Assembly: GCA_910585555.1 (NCBI GenBank)
Contig: CAJUFU010000043.1
Location: 1-23,796 of the forward strand
Reading direction: 5' to 3'
From: an uncultured Lachnospiraceae bacterium
Lineage (GTDB): Bacteria > Bacillota > Clostridia > Lachnospirales > Lachnospiraceae
DNA: 23,796 bases
Below are positions 8,570 through 15,638 of this stretch, in pieces. The position numbers and the translations under genes are program-made. Position 1 is the first letter of the stretch. Each line of letters starts with the position of its first letter. Below the pieces are notes generated by a model. It saw only the letters and a list, made by a program, of their open reading frames with translations. It did not search any database and had not been told where the DNA came from.

Positions 8570-9004
8570 TTATGCCTCTCCAATGGCAAAGGTAAGCTCG
8601 GCCTGCGTGACCAATTTCCCATCCACGTAGGCTTTGGCCTCACCTACACCGATGGGCCCCTTCATCTTAATAATCTCTGTCTCCAATGTAAGCACATCAC
8701 CCGGTACTACTTTTCCCTTAAACTTCGCATTGTTTATAGCCGCAAAATAAGCAGTCTTCCCTTTAAATTCCGGCTGACTTAAGATTGCCACTGCACCTGT
8801 CTGCGCCAGCGCTTCCACAATCAATACGCCCGGCATCACCGGCTCACTTGGAAAATGTCCCGCAAAAAAGGGCTCATTGTAGGACACACATTTTTTCGCT
8901 ACCACACGTTTGCCTTCTTCTAATTCCTCGATTGTATCAATCAACATAAAAGGCTGTCTGTGAGGAATAATCTCCATAATTTCTTTCGCTGTCATCAGTG
9001 ACAT
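8570..9004 (-). CDS. fabZ: 3-hydroxyacyl-ACP dehydratase (FabZ)
   Basis: A 144-residue hotdog-fold dehydratase that removes water from 3-hydroxyacyl-ACP in each elongation round. The catalytic H50 is in AGHFPSEPVMPG and E64 is in VLIVEALAQTGA, matching the FabZ His/Glu pair. The N-terminal IMEIIPHRQPFMLID is diagnostic. The ATG at 9004 has AGGTGA about 6 bases upstream. It is an ordinary FabZ and the only dehydratase in the window; there is no FabA or FabM, which matters for how unsaturated chains are made. A 210-bp inverted-repeat element separates it from fabF upstream in the operon. Confidence 0.96.
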   Translation of the reverse strand: MSLMTAKEIMEIIPHRQPFMLIDTIEELEEGKRVVAKKCVSYNEPFFAGHFPSEPVMPGVLIVEALAQTGAVAILSQPEFKGKTAYFAAINNAKFKGKVVPGDVLTLETEIIKMKGPIGVGEAKAYVDGKLVTQAELTFAIGEA

Positions 9005-9034
9005 ATACTCTCACCTCTCATTTTTAAATGTTGC

Positions 9035-9244
9035 TAGGTAATTGCGAAACGCATTCTTTCAGGAAAGCAGTTGTACAAAATAGACATATCGCAAGTAGGG
9101 TGCTTTGACGCCGCCGGTGTTTAGACGCCGTATTCCGGCGTCTTATGCACCGCTGCGAGCGGCAGTGCAGCGCAAGCGTGCCCTACGGTGATTGTCTATT
9201 TTGTACAACGGAAACTTTGGAAAACATAGTTTCGCAATTACCTA
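9035..9244. mobile_element. MITE-like inverted-repeat element, copy 1
   Basis: A 210-bp element between fabF and fabZ. Its ends are perfect 16-bp inverted repeats: TAGGTAATTGCGAAAC at 9035-9050 and the complement at 9229-9244. A second perfect inverted pair of 17 bp, GTTGTACAAAATAGACA at 9070-9086, recurs inverted at 9193-9209. The core holds a GC-rich hairpin: AGACGCCG (9123-9130) with CGGCGTCT (9136-9143), extended by CGGTG/CACCG. It has no plausible coding sequence. The outermost TA on each side could be a TA target duplication as made by IS630/Tc1-type transposases, but it is also part of the palindrome. A nearly identical copy in the same orientation lies at 10543-10753. Confidence 0.85.
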
Positions 9245-9265
9245 TTAAATGCCGCTTGTTTTTCC

Positions 9266-10504
9266 TTAGCGCTCATCATATTTTTTTACCAGCAGGCTTG
9301 CATTATGTCCGCCGAATCCCAGGGAATTGGACAGGGCATATTTTACTTCTTCTGTGTATGCTTCCTTACAGTAATTCAGATCGCATTCTTCATCCGGCAC
9401 CTGATATCCCACTGTCTTATGAATATAGCCTTCCTGAATTTCTTTTACACAAGTAACAAACTCAATGGCACCGGCCGCACCCAGAAGGTGGCCTACCATG
9501 GATTTGGTGGAATTAATCTTCATATCTTTTGCGTGATCTCCAAAGAGCAGTTTGATGGCCCGCGTCTCGAAGAGATCATTGTGGTGTGTGCCGGTTCCAT
9601 GGGCATTGATATAAGTAATATCCTCCAGCGCTAACCCTGCATCCTTCACCGCATACTCCATGGCCTTTGCCGCGCCTGCACCGTCTTCTGCCGGGGAGGT
9701 AATATGATAGGCATCGGAAGAACAGCCATAACCTGCCACCTCTGCATAAATCTTAGCGCCTCTTGCCTTGGCGTGTTCCAGCTCCTCAAGTACCACCACC
9801 GCGGCACCCTCACCCATAACGAAGCCGCCTCTCTCCTTATCAAAAGGAATGGAACATCTCTCAGGATTTTCTGACGTGGACAGGGCTGTCAGCGCTGAGA
9901 AACCGCCGATACCGATAGGACATACACTGCCCTCTGTACCGCCTGCCACCATCACTTCCGCATCACCGTACTGAATCGTGCGGAAGGCCTCGCCAATAGA
10001 ATTAGTGCCTGTAGCGCAGGCTGTCACCACGTTAATACTCTTGCCTTTCAAGCCAAATTGTATGGATACATTGCCTGCCGCCATATTGGAGATTGTGAGG
10101 GGCACGAAAAGCGGCTCAATCCTTCCCGGTCCTTTCTCCACAAGCCTGCTGTGAGAGCGTTCCATTGCCTGCAGGGAACCTGTGCCGGAACCTACTGCTA
10201 CGCCCACGCGGTAGGGATCTTCTTTCTCCATATCAATCCCCGCATCCTCTAACGCCTCTTTGGTGGCCGCTACTGCATACTGAGAGAAAGGCTCCATTCT
10301 CTTAGCTGCCTTAAAATCCATATAATTCTTGCCGTCAAAACCTTTCACTTCCGCGGCAAGTTTACATTTAAAATCTGTGGCATCAAATTTCGTGATGGGC
10401 GCAAAACCTATTCTGCCCTCCTTGACACCTGCCCAGAACTCATCCACACTCAATCCAATGGGCGTGATTGCACCCATTCCTGTTACAACTACTCGTCTAC
10501 TCAT
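9266..10504 (-). CDS. fabF: 3-oxoacyl-ACP synthase II (FabF)
   Basis: Beta-ketoacyl-ACP synthase II, the elongating condensing enzyme, 412 residues as usual. The Cys-His-His triad is C163 (VTACATGTNSIG), H302 (INAHGTGTHHND) and H339 (KSMVGHLLGAAGA). The C terminus has the NSLGFGGHNASLLVKK signature. The start at 10504 (MSRRVVVTGMGAITPIG) has GGAG about 9 bases upstream within a purine-rich leader. It is bracketed on both sides by the same 210-bp inverted-repeat element, so the gene sits as the cargo-like middle of two direct copies. Both elements lie outside the coding sequence and the gene itself is intact. Confidence 0.97.
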   Translation of the reverse strand: MSRRVVVTGMGAITPIGLSVDEFWAGVKEGRIGFAPITKFDATDFKCKLAAEVKGFDGKNYMDFKAAKRMEPFSQYAVAATKEALEDAGIDMEKEDPYRVGVAVGSGTGSLQAMERSHSRLVEKGPGRIEPLFVPLTISNMAAGNVSIQFGLKGKSINVVTACATGTNSIGEAFRTIQYGDAEVMVAGGTEGSVCPIGIGGFSALTALSTSENPERCSIPFDKERGGFVMGEGAAVVVLEELEHAKARGAKIYAEVAGYGCSSDAYHITSPAEDGAGAAKAMEYAVKDAGLALEDITYINAHGTGTHHNDLFETRAIKLLFGDHAKDMKINSTKSMVGHLLGAAGAIEFVTCVKEIQEGYIHKTVGYQVPDEECDLNYCKEAYTEEVKYALSNSLGFGGHNASLLVKKYDER

Positions 10505-10542
10505 TTTCGCTGCTCCATCTCCTTTTCTACTCTTATTTGTGT

Positions 10543-10753
10543 TAGGTAATCGCGAAACGCATTCTTTCAGGAAAGCAGTTGTACAAAATAGACATATCGC
10601 AAGTAGGGTGCTTTGACGCCGCCGGTGTTTAGACGCCGTATTCCGGCGTCTTATGCACCGCTGCGAGCGGCAGTGCAGCGCAAGCGTGCCCTACGGTGAT
10701 TGTCTATTTTGTACAACGGAAACTTTTGATAAACTTAGTTTCGCAATTACCTA
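10543..10753. mobile_element. MITE-like inverted-repeat element, copy 2
   Basis: A 211-bp element between fabG and fabF, in the same orientation as copy 1. The left end TAGGTAATCGCGAAAC (10543-10558) differs by one base from the complement of the right end (10738-10753). The inner 17-bp inverted pair is unchanged at 10578-10594 and 10701-10717, as is the GC-rich core. Relative to copy 1 the only differences seen are that base and a few substitutions plus one inserted base just inside the right end (about 10725-10737). Such similarity means recent spread or continuing gene conversion. Confidence 0.85.
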
Positions 10754-10802
10754 TCCTATTCGTGTTATCTGCTTCGCAGCCGCTTGCTTTTCTTTTGCGG
10801 CG

Positions 10803-11543
10803 TTACATTGCCATACCCCCGTCTACGGAGATTACTTGTCCTGTGATGTAGGCGGCTTTATCGCTTGCCAGAAATGCTACTGTCTCTGCGATATCTTCCG
10901 GCGTGCCTACACGTTTTAAAGGAATCTGCGCAAGGGTTGCCTCCTTAGCCGTATCTGTCATCGCCTGTGTCATATCGGTGTCAATGAATCCAGGCGCCAC
11001 CGCATTGACCGTAATACTGCGGCTGGCCAGTTCTCTTGCCATGGATTTGGTCAGTCCAATCACACCGGCTTTAGACGCCGCATAATTTGCCTGCCCTGCA
11101 TTGCCCAGCACACCGCTTACCGAGGAGAGATTGATAATCCTGCCTGCCTTCTGTTTCAGGAAGGGCCGATACATATGCTTCATGGTATTAAACGTACCTT
11201 TTAAATTGGTATTAATCACTGCGTCAAAATCCTCTTCCGTCATCTTGATTACCAGATTATCCCGGGTGATACCCGCGTTATTTACCAGAATATCAATATG
11301 GCCGAAAGCCGCCAGCATGTCCGTTATCATCTTCCCGCAGGCCTCGTAATCAGCCACACTGCACTGTACTGCAACAGCCTTTCTTCCCATGGCTGCAATC
11401 TGTGCCGCTACTTCCTCCGCTTTCTCTTTAGACCCGTTATAATTCACAATTACATCCGCGCCATAGCCCGCAAGTGTCAATGCAATCTGCCTGCCAATCC
11501 CGCGCCCTGCGCCTGTAACCAATGCCACTTTTCCAGTCAACAT
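10803..11543 (-). CDS. fabG: 3-oxoacyl-ACP reductase (FabG)
   Basis: An NADPH-dependent short-chain dehydrogenase that reduces 3-oxoacyl-ACP, 246 residues. The cofactor motif TGAGRGIGRQIA is at 10-21, NNAG at 87-90, and the catalytic Ser140, Tyr153 and Lys157 lie in LSSVSGVLGNAGQANYAASKAG. The ending YITGQVISVDGGMAM is typical of FabG. The ATG at 11543 has GGAGG 9 bases upstream. Only 24 bases separate it from fabD upstream, so both are co-transcribed, while downstream a repeat element intrudes before fabF. Confidence 0.96.
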   Translation of the reverse strand: MLTGKVALVTGAGRGIGRQIALTLAGYGADVIVNYNGSKEKAEEVAAQIAAMGRKAVAVQCSVADYEACGKMITDMLAAFGHIDILVNNAGITRDNLVIKMTEEDFDAVINTNLKGTFNTMKHMYRPFLKQKAGRIINLSSVSGVLGNAGQANYAASKAGVIGLTKSMARELASRSITVNAVAPGFIDTDMTQAMTDTAKEATLAQIPLKRVGTPEDIAETVAFLASDKAAYITGQVISVDGGMAM

Positions 11544-11567
11544 ATTATTATTCCTCCGCTTCGCAGA

Positions 11568-12476
11568 TTAACCAAGTTTCTCCAAATCTTCAATCTTTTC
11601 TATATTAATCACCTTCACATCCCGGCTGATTTTTCTCATAAATCCGGATAATGTCTTTCCGGGACCAATCTCGATGAAAGTATCCACGCCATCCGCAATC
11701 ATGCGTTCCACAGTCTGCTGCCACTTCACGGAAGAGGATACCTGTTTTTCCAGCAAAGGCTTTACATCTGCCTTATCCTTCACATAATCCGCTGTCACAT
11801 TGGCAATATAAGGAATCTGAATATCATGAATTTCCACTGTTTCCAGCTCCTTAGCTAATTTTTCCCCGGCGCCCGCCAGCAGAGGAGAATGGAAAGGACC
11901 GCTGACCTTTAACTGCACGCATCTTTTGGCGCCTGCCGCCGTCAGCTTCTCCACGGCCGCCTGGGCCGCGCTCTCTTCTCCTGTAATAACGATCTGACCC
12001 GGACAATTATAATTTGCGATAGTCACCATGCCGGGCGTCTCTTCACAAATCTTTTCAATCACTGCCGTATCCAGGCCAAGCACTGCCACCATAGCGCCGC
12101 CCTGGGGAACCGCCTCCTGCATATAAATGCCGCGTTTACGTACTATTTTAAACACATCTTCGGGCGTCATGACACCGCTGGCTGCCAGAGCCCCATATTC
12201 ACCGAGACTTAAGCCGCCTGTCACATCAGGCTTAATCCCTTTCTCTTCCACCGCTTTTAACATTGCTACTTCTGTCGCTAACATAGCAATCTGTGTGTAT
12301 TCCGTTATATTGATCTGCTCGTTCTGCTCAAAACAGAGCGCTTCCACGTCAAGGCCGCTGGCTTTAGAAGCCAGTTCATACATTTCTCTGCAGACCGGAA
12401 TCTGCTCATAGAAATCTTTGCCCATCCCCACATACTGGGCTCCCTGTCCCGGAAACATAAATGCTGTCTTACCCAT
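11568..12476 (-). CDS. fabD: Malonyl-CoA:ACP transacylase (FabD)
   Basis: Loads malonyl groups from CoA onto ACP; 302 residues. The N-terminal FMFPGQGAQYVGMGKDFYE, the nucleophile S90 in GGLSLGEYGAL, R115 in VRKRGIYMQEA and H196 in VSGPFHSPLL are all in place. The residue before the nucleophile is Leu rather than the His of the GHSLGE form; I recall GLSLGEY being common in Clostridia, so this is probably lineage-typical. The ATG at 12476 has AAAGGTGG 7 bases upstream. It is the first gene of the second fatty-acid transcription unit, preceded by a leader of about 100 bases and an operator at 12592-12604. Confidence 0.95.
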   Translation of the reverse strand: MGKTAFMFPGQGAQYVGMGKDFYEQIPVCREMYELASKASGLDVEALCFEQNEQINITEYTQIAMLATEVAMLKAVEEKGIKPDVTGGLSLGEYGALAASGVMTPEDVFKIVRKRGIYMQEAVPQGGAMVAVLGLDTAVIEKICEETPGMVTIANYNCPGQIVITGEESAAQAAVEKLTAAGAKRCVQLKVSGPFHSPLLAGAGEKLAKELETVEIHDIQIPYIANVTADYVKDKADVKPLLEKQVSSSVKWQQTVERMIADGVDTFIEIGPGKTLSGFMRKISRDVKVINIEKIEDLEKLG

Positions 12477-12521
12477 AAATCATTCCACCTTTCTCTTTCC
12501 TACCAAATACCTAAAATGATA

Positions 12522-12539
12522 CAAGACATTAAAGTCTTG
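12522..12539 (-). other. Small hairpin in fabD leader
   Basis: CAAGAC (12522-12527) and GTCTTG (12534-12539) form a 6-bp stem with a 6-base loop in the transcribed leader of fabD. It has no T tract after it on the minus strand, so it is not a terminator. No function can be assigned. Confidence 0.3.
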
Positions 12540-12591
12540 CAATGCCTTTAATTCGTCCCGAAATAGTACCACTCATATAGTATTCAAATAT

Positions 12592-12604
12592 TTTGAAATT
12601 CAAA
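12592..12604 (-). promoter_or_regulatory. FabT-type operator in the fabD promoter region
   Basis: TTTGAAATTCAAA is a palindrome of form TTTGA-N3-TCAAA, followed on the plus strand by GTA exactly as in the acpP operator. A further overlapping half-site pair lies beside it (TTCAAATATTTTGAA, 12583-12597). On the minus strand it comes just after the fabK terminator and before fabD. Candidate promoter boxes TTGAAT and TACTAT/TATATG overlap or follow it, but the exact -10 is unresolved. The form is that of the MarR-family repressor FabT; the regulator gene is not in the window. Confidence 0.6.
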
Positions 12605-12616
12605 GTATTTGTGTTT

Positions 12617-12646
12617 AAAAAAAGCAAGCCACGCAGCTTGCTTTTT
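12617..12646 (-). terminator. Rho-independent terminator after fabK
   Basis: A perfect 11-bp inverted repeat: AAAAAGCAAGC (12619-12629), a 6-base loop, then GCTTGCTTTTT (12636-12646). Read on the minus strand it ends in seven T residues (12617-12623). It closes acpP-fabK and separates that unit from the fabD promoter. Confidence 0.9.
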
Positions 12647-12697
12647 CCAGCATATTTCTGCATTTTCTATCCCACAATAGAATATTTGCATTCTCTT

Positions 12698-13624
12698 TTA
12701 CTTTAACTTTAACAGGGTTTCTGCCTGGTCCATAATCTCTGCGATCATTTCCGCGCAGGTCTGCTCCTTACTTACCATACCCGCAATCTGTCCTGCCATA
12801 AGGGTTCCTGATACCACATCACCCTCTACCACAGCCTTGCGCAGAGAGCCAAGCGTAAGATGCTCCATCTCTTCAAATGATGCACCCTGCTTCTCCATCT
12901 GCAGATACTCTCTGGTCAGTTTATTGCGAATCTGACGAACCGGATGTCCGTTCACTCTTCCGGTCACCTCAGAATCAATATCTTTCGCCGCAATCACTTT
13001 TTTCTTATAATTATCATGTACAGTGCATTCAGCCGCCACCAGGAACCGCGTCCCCATCTGAACCGCTTCTGCACCCAGCATCATCGCTGCCGCGAATCCT
13101 CTGCCATCCGCAATACCGCCTGCAGCTATGACAGGAATATGAACCGCATCTACCACCTGCGGCACTAACGTCATCGTAGTCGCCTCACCGATATGTCCGC
13201 CAGACTCTGTACCTTCCGCAACCACAGCATCCGCACCCGCACGCTCCATCATCTTTGCAAGACCAACACTGGCAACCACAGGAATCACCTTAATGCCAGC
13301 CTCTTTCCACATGGCCATATATTTGCCGGGATTGCCGGCGCCAGTGGTGACCACCTTAACGCCTTCCTCCACAATCACTTTCGCAATCTCATCCGCCTCG
13401 GGATTCATCAGCATCAGATTCACACCAAAAGGTTTCTCCGTCAGCTCTTTGGTCTTTTGTATCTGCTCTCTCACGAAAGCCGCCGGTGCGCCGCCGGCTC
13501 CAATAATACCCAGTGCGCCCGCTTCCGATACGGCCGCCGCCAGATGATATTCTGCAACCCAGGCCATACCGCCCTGAAAAATCGGGTACTCGATTCCCAG
13601 AAGTTCTGTAATCTTAGTTTTCAT
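12698..13624 (-). CDS. fabK: Enoyl-ACP reductase II (FabK)
   Basis: FMN-dependent enoyl-ACP reductase that completes each elongation cycle; 308 residues. The N terminus YPIFQGGMAWVAEYHLAAAVSEAGALG binds FMN, VVAEGTESGGHIGE carries H144, which coincides with the catalytic His144 of pneumococcal FabK, and IAAGGIADGRG plus GAEAVQMGTRFL bind the FMN phosphate. The C-terminal part lacks the Cys cluster seen in the other NMO-family protein at 7449-8516. The ATG at 13624 has GAGG 8 bases upstream. It follows acpP by 27 bases and is followed by a strong terminator, so acpP-fabK is a two-gene unit. Confidence 0.95.
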   Translation of the reverse strand: MKTKITELLGIEYPIFQGGMAWVAEYHLAAAVSEAGALGIIGAGGAPAAFVREQIQKTKELTEKPFGVNLMLMNPEADEIAKVIVEEGVKVVTTGAGNPGKYMAMWKEAGIKVIPVVASVGLAKMMERAGADAVVAEGTESGGHIGEATTMTLVPQVVDAVHIPVIAAGGIADGRGFAAAMMLGAEAVQMGTRFLVAAECTVHDNYKKKVIAAKDIDSEVTGRVNGHPVRQIRNKLTREYLQMEKQGASFEEMEHLTLGSLRKAVVEGDVVSGTLMAGQIAGMVSKEQTCAEMIAEIMDQAETLLKLK

Positions 13625-13651
13625 TCTATAAACCTCAACCGAAGGGCGTTC

Positions 13652-13885
13652 TTACGCCTCCACACCTTTGTTCTTCATATATTCAACAACAGCACCCACT
13701 GTCGTGATCTGCTCCAAATCTTCGGAAGGAATCTCCACACCATATTCCTCCTCAAAAGCCATAACAAGCTCGAATAAGTCCAGAGAATCTGCCCCAAGGT
13801 CGTCCTTGAAAGAAGATTCCTCGGTAATCTCCACACCGTCTAAGTTTAACTGTTCCTGAATAATCTCAATAACTCTCTCTAACAT
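13652..13885 (-). CDS. acpP: Acyl carrier protein (ACP)
   Basis: A 77-residue acidic acyl carrier protein. The phosphopantetheine attachment serine is in LGADSLDLFELVMAFEEEYG, followed by the acidic helix II and the IPSEDLEQITTVGAVVEYM helix. The ATG at 13885 (MLERVIEIIQEQL) is chosen because AAGGAG and GAAGGA lie just upstream and the family starts here. A longer reading to 13924 would run into the promoter and operator. It is the first gene after a consensus promoter (13929-13957), as expected for a highly expressed carrier that serves all fab enzymes in the window. Confidence 0.96.
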   Translation of the reverse strand: MLERVIEIIQEQLNLDGVEITEESSFKDDLGADSLDLFELVMAFEEEYGVEIPSEDLEQITTVGAVVEYMKNKGVEA

Positions 13886-13913
13886 TTTCCTTCTCTCCTT
13901 TTCGTCATTAAAA

Positions 13914-13932
13914 TAGTTTGACATTCAAAGTA
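13914..13932 (-). promoter_or_regulatory. FabT-type operator overlapping acpP promoter
   Basis: TAGTTTGACATTCAAAGTA is a near-perfect palindrome with core TTTGA-CAT-TCAAA (13917-13929) and one arm mismatch. It overlaps the end of the -10 box and the expected transcription start, so a bound protein would block transcription. It shares the TTTGA-N3-TCAAAGTA form with 12592-12607, pointing to a common MarR/FabT-type repressor (inference). Confidence 0.7.
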
Positions 13933-13957
13933 TATTATCTGGTCTAGCATTTGTCAA
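13929..13957 (-). promoter_or_regulatory. Sigma-A promoter of acpP-fabK
   Basis: On the minus strand a perfect -35 TTGACA (13952-13957) and a -10 TATACT (13929-13934) are separated by exactly 17 bases. The expected start lies near 13922, giving a leader of about 37 bases to acpP. The -35 segment ATGATTGACAAA.TGC is duplicated about 33 bases upstream, ending in the rsmI stop region. Confidence 0.85.
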
Positions 13958-13990
13958 TCATATTTTTACGGATTCCGGGCATTTTGTCAA

Positions 13991-14833
13991 TCATTTTGAC
14001 AATAAATATTGATAAATTTCTCTTTTTGGTACGCCACGGTCTTTTGCGACCTGTTTCATGGCACTTTTTTCATCCATTCCCCCTTCCTCATAGTATGCCA
14101 TATGCTCTTCTATTGTCATGCTCTGCCAGGCCGCCTGTTCTTCTTCCTTTTTCCGCTGCAGACTCTTTCCTTCCACAACCAGCACATACTCCCCGCGAGG
14201 TTCTTGTGACGCATAAAGTGTTAACGCCTCTTTTACCGTAGTCGGAAGCACTGTCTCGAATTTCTTTGTCAGTTCCCTGCACAAAACGAGCCGCCGGTCC
14301 CCCAGCGCCTCATACAATTCACCTAACGTTCTCACCAGGTGGTGCGGCGCTTCATAGAGAATGATTGTCCGGGATTCTTCCTGCAGTTCTTTTAGAATCT
14401 GCGCCTTCTCCTTTTTGTCCGAAGGCAGAAACCCCTCAAAGCAAAACCGCCTGGCGGGCAGCCCCGAAAGCGTAAGCGCTGTAATACAAGCCGCCGGTCC
14501 CGGCAGGGAAGTCACTGCAATTCCGGCCTCATGACACTTTTTCACAAGCACCTCTCCAGGGTCCGATATCGCCGGTGTGCCCGCATCCGTAATAAGTGCC
14601 ACATCCTTTCCCTGCTGCATCTGACCAATCAGGAAGTCCGCTTTTTCTACTTTATTATATTCATGATAACTTGTCATAGAAGTCTTTATCTCGAAATGAT
14701 TTAACAGCTTGATACTGTTACGCGTATCCTCCGCCGCAATCACATCCACACTGCGCAGTGTCTCCACCACACGGGGCGTCATATCCCCCAGGTTCCCGAT
14801 TGGCGTTGCGCACAAATATAACATTCCCGGCAT
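13991..14833 (-). CDS. rsmI: 16S rRNA (cytidine1402-2'-O)-methyltransferase (RsmI)
   Basis: A tetrapyrrole-methylase-fold enzyme that 2'-O-methylates C1402 in the ribosomal P site; 280 residues. Diagnostic stretches are MLYLCATPIGNLGDMTPR, AAEDTRNSIKLLNHF, SYHEYN, LITDAGTPAISDPG, SLPGPAACITALTLSGLP and FEGFLPSDKKEK. The ATG at 14833 has GGGG 5 bases upstream and matches the family N terminus; a TTG at 14863 overlapping the previous stop is possible but less likely. This is yabC in the Bacillus order and follows the trmN6-like gene in the same way here. No clear terminator separates it from the acpP promoter that begins some 35 bases beyond its stop. Confidence 0.94.
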   Translation of the reverse strand: MPGMLYLCATPIGNLGDMTPRVVETLRSVDVIAAEDTRNSIKLLNHFEIKTSMTSYHEYNKVEKADFLIGQMQQGKDVALITDAGTPAISDPGEVLVKKCHEAGIAVTSLPGPAACITALTLSGLPARRFCFEGFLPSDKKEKAQILKELQEESRTIILYEAPHHLVRTLGELYEALGDRRLVLCRELTKKFETVLPTTVKEALTLYASQEPRGEYVLVVEGKSLQRKKEEEQAAWQSMTIEEHMAYYEEGGMDEKSAMKQVAKDRGVPKREIYQYLLSK

Positions 14834-14859
14834 AGAATCCCCTTTCCCTTTGCCTGCTG

Positions 14860-15606
14860 TCAATATCCATAAATTTCATAAATCTCCGGCATATACTCTC
14901 CCGGTTTACGATACACGATCAAAGGTTTCTCTACCGTCATCCGCGGTCTGCCGCCCCGTCTTGCCTCAAGCAATACCATGTTAGGCTCTTTATCCACAAA
15001 AGGATAAACCAACTGCATACGTTTAGGCTCCAATTTATACTCCTGCAGCACCACCATGATTTCCGCCAGTCGAAAGGGCCTGTGTACCAGAAAGAAGCCG
15101 CCGCCCGGTTTTAAAAGTCTGGCCGCCTGTGAGACCACATCCTGTAAAGTACAAAGTATTTCGTGTCTGGCAATGGCTTTGGCATCCGCAGGATTCTTAA
15201 GCCCATGCTGTCCTATCATATAAGGCGGATTACAGGTTATAACGTCAAAAGAAGCAGCCCCAAACTGATTCCCTGCCTCTTTGATATCTCCTGTGACAAT
15301 ATCTATTTTCTCTTCTAATCCATTTAAACGGACACTGCGCCTTGCCATGTCCGCACTGTCTGCCTGAATTTCCAATCCAGTGAGATGGGAAGCGCCTGTC
15401 TTTGCTTCTAACAAAATGGGGATAATTCCTGTTCCGGTTCCCAAATCCAGTACCACATCGCCGTCTTTTACCCTGGCAAACCCGGACAAAAGCACTGCAT
15501 CCATGCCGAAGCAGAAGCGACCCGGATTCTGTATGATACGATATCCGTTTCGCTCCAAATCGTCAATCCGCTCATCTTCTTTTAACATAACCTCTTCTTT
15601 TGGCAC
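14860..15606 (-). CDS. tRNA1(Val) (adenine37-N6)-methyltransferase-like (TrmN6/YabB)
   Basis: A class I SAM-dependent methyltransferase of about 248 residues. The SAM motif VLDLGTGTGIIPILL is near 52-66 and the adenine-N6 motif NPPY near 126-129. The N-terminal DERIDDLERNGYRIIQNPGRFCFGMDAVLLSGFA is typical of Bacillus YabB and Clostridial homologues, which are related to E. coli TrmN6. The start is uncertain: GTG at 15606 has GGGGG 6 bases upstream, ATG at 15588 has only a close AGAGG, and TTG at 15627 has nothing. The stop is about 26 bases from the rsmI ATG. The tRNA substrate is inferred from the family. Confidence 0.88.
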   Translation of the reverse strand: MPKEEVMLKEDERIDDLERNGYRIIQNPGRFCFGMDAVLLSGFARVKDGDVVLDLGTGTGIIPILLEAKTGASHLTGLEIQADSADMARRSVRLNGLEEKIDIVTGDIKEAGNQFGAASFDVITCNPPYMIGQHGLKNPADAKAIARHEILCTLQDVVSQAARLLKPGGGFFLVHRPFRLAEIMVVLQEYKLEPKRMQLVYPFVDKEPNMVLLEARRGGRPRMTVEKPLIVYRKPGEYMPEIYEIYGY

Positions 15607-15638
15607 TTCCAACCCCCGGACGATCAAACGGGAATCAA

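Noticed and set aside
9145..9456. Open frame starting MHRCERQCSASVPYG, repeated at 10653-10919
   Set aside because: The shared first 24 residues come only from the 210-bp repeat; the frames then diverge and run antisense through fabF and fabG. No ribosome-binding site.
13193..13777. 194-residue plus-strand open frame
   Set aside because: Runs antisense across fabK and into acpP, has no family resemblance, and is His/Asn-rich as expected for a shadow frame.
13984..14002. Inverted repeat TTGTCAA/TTGACAA around the rsmI stop as terminator
   Set aside because: Only a 7-bp AT-rich stem with no T run after it on the minus strand; it is better explained as part of the duplicated -35 segment.
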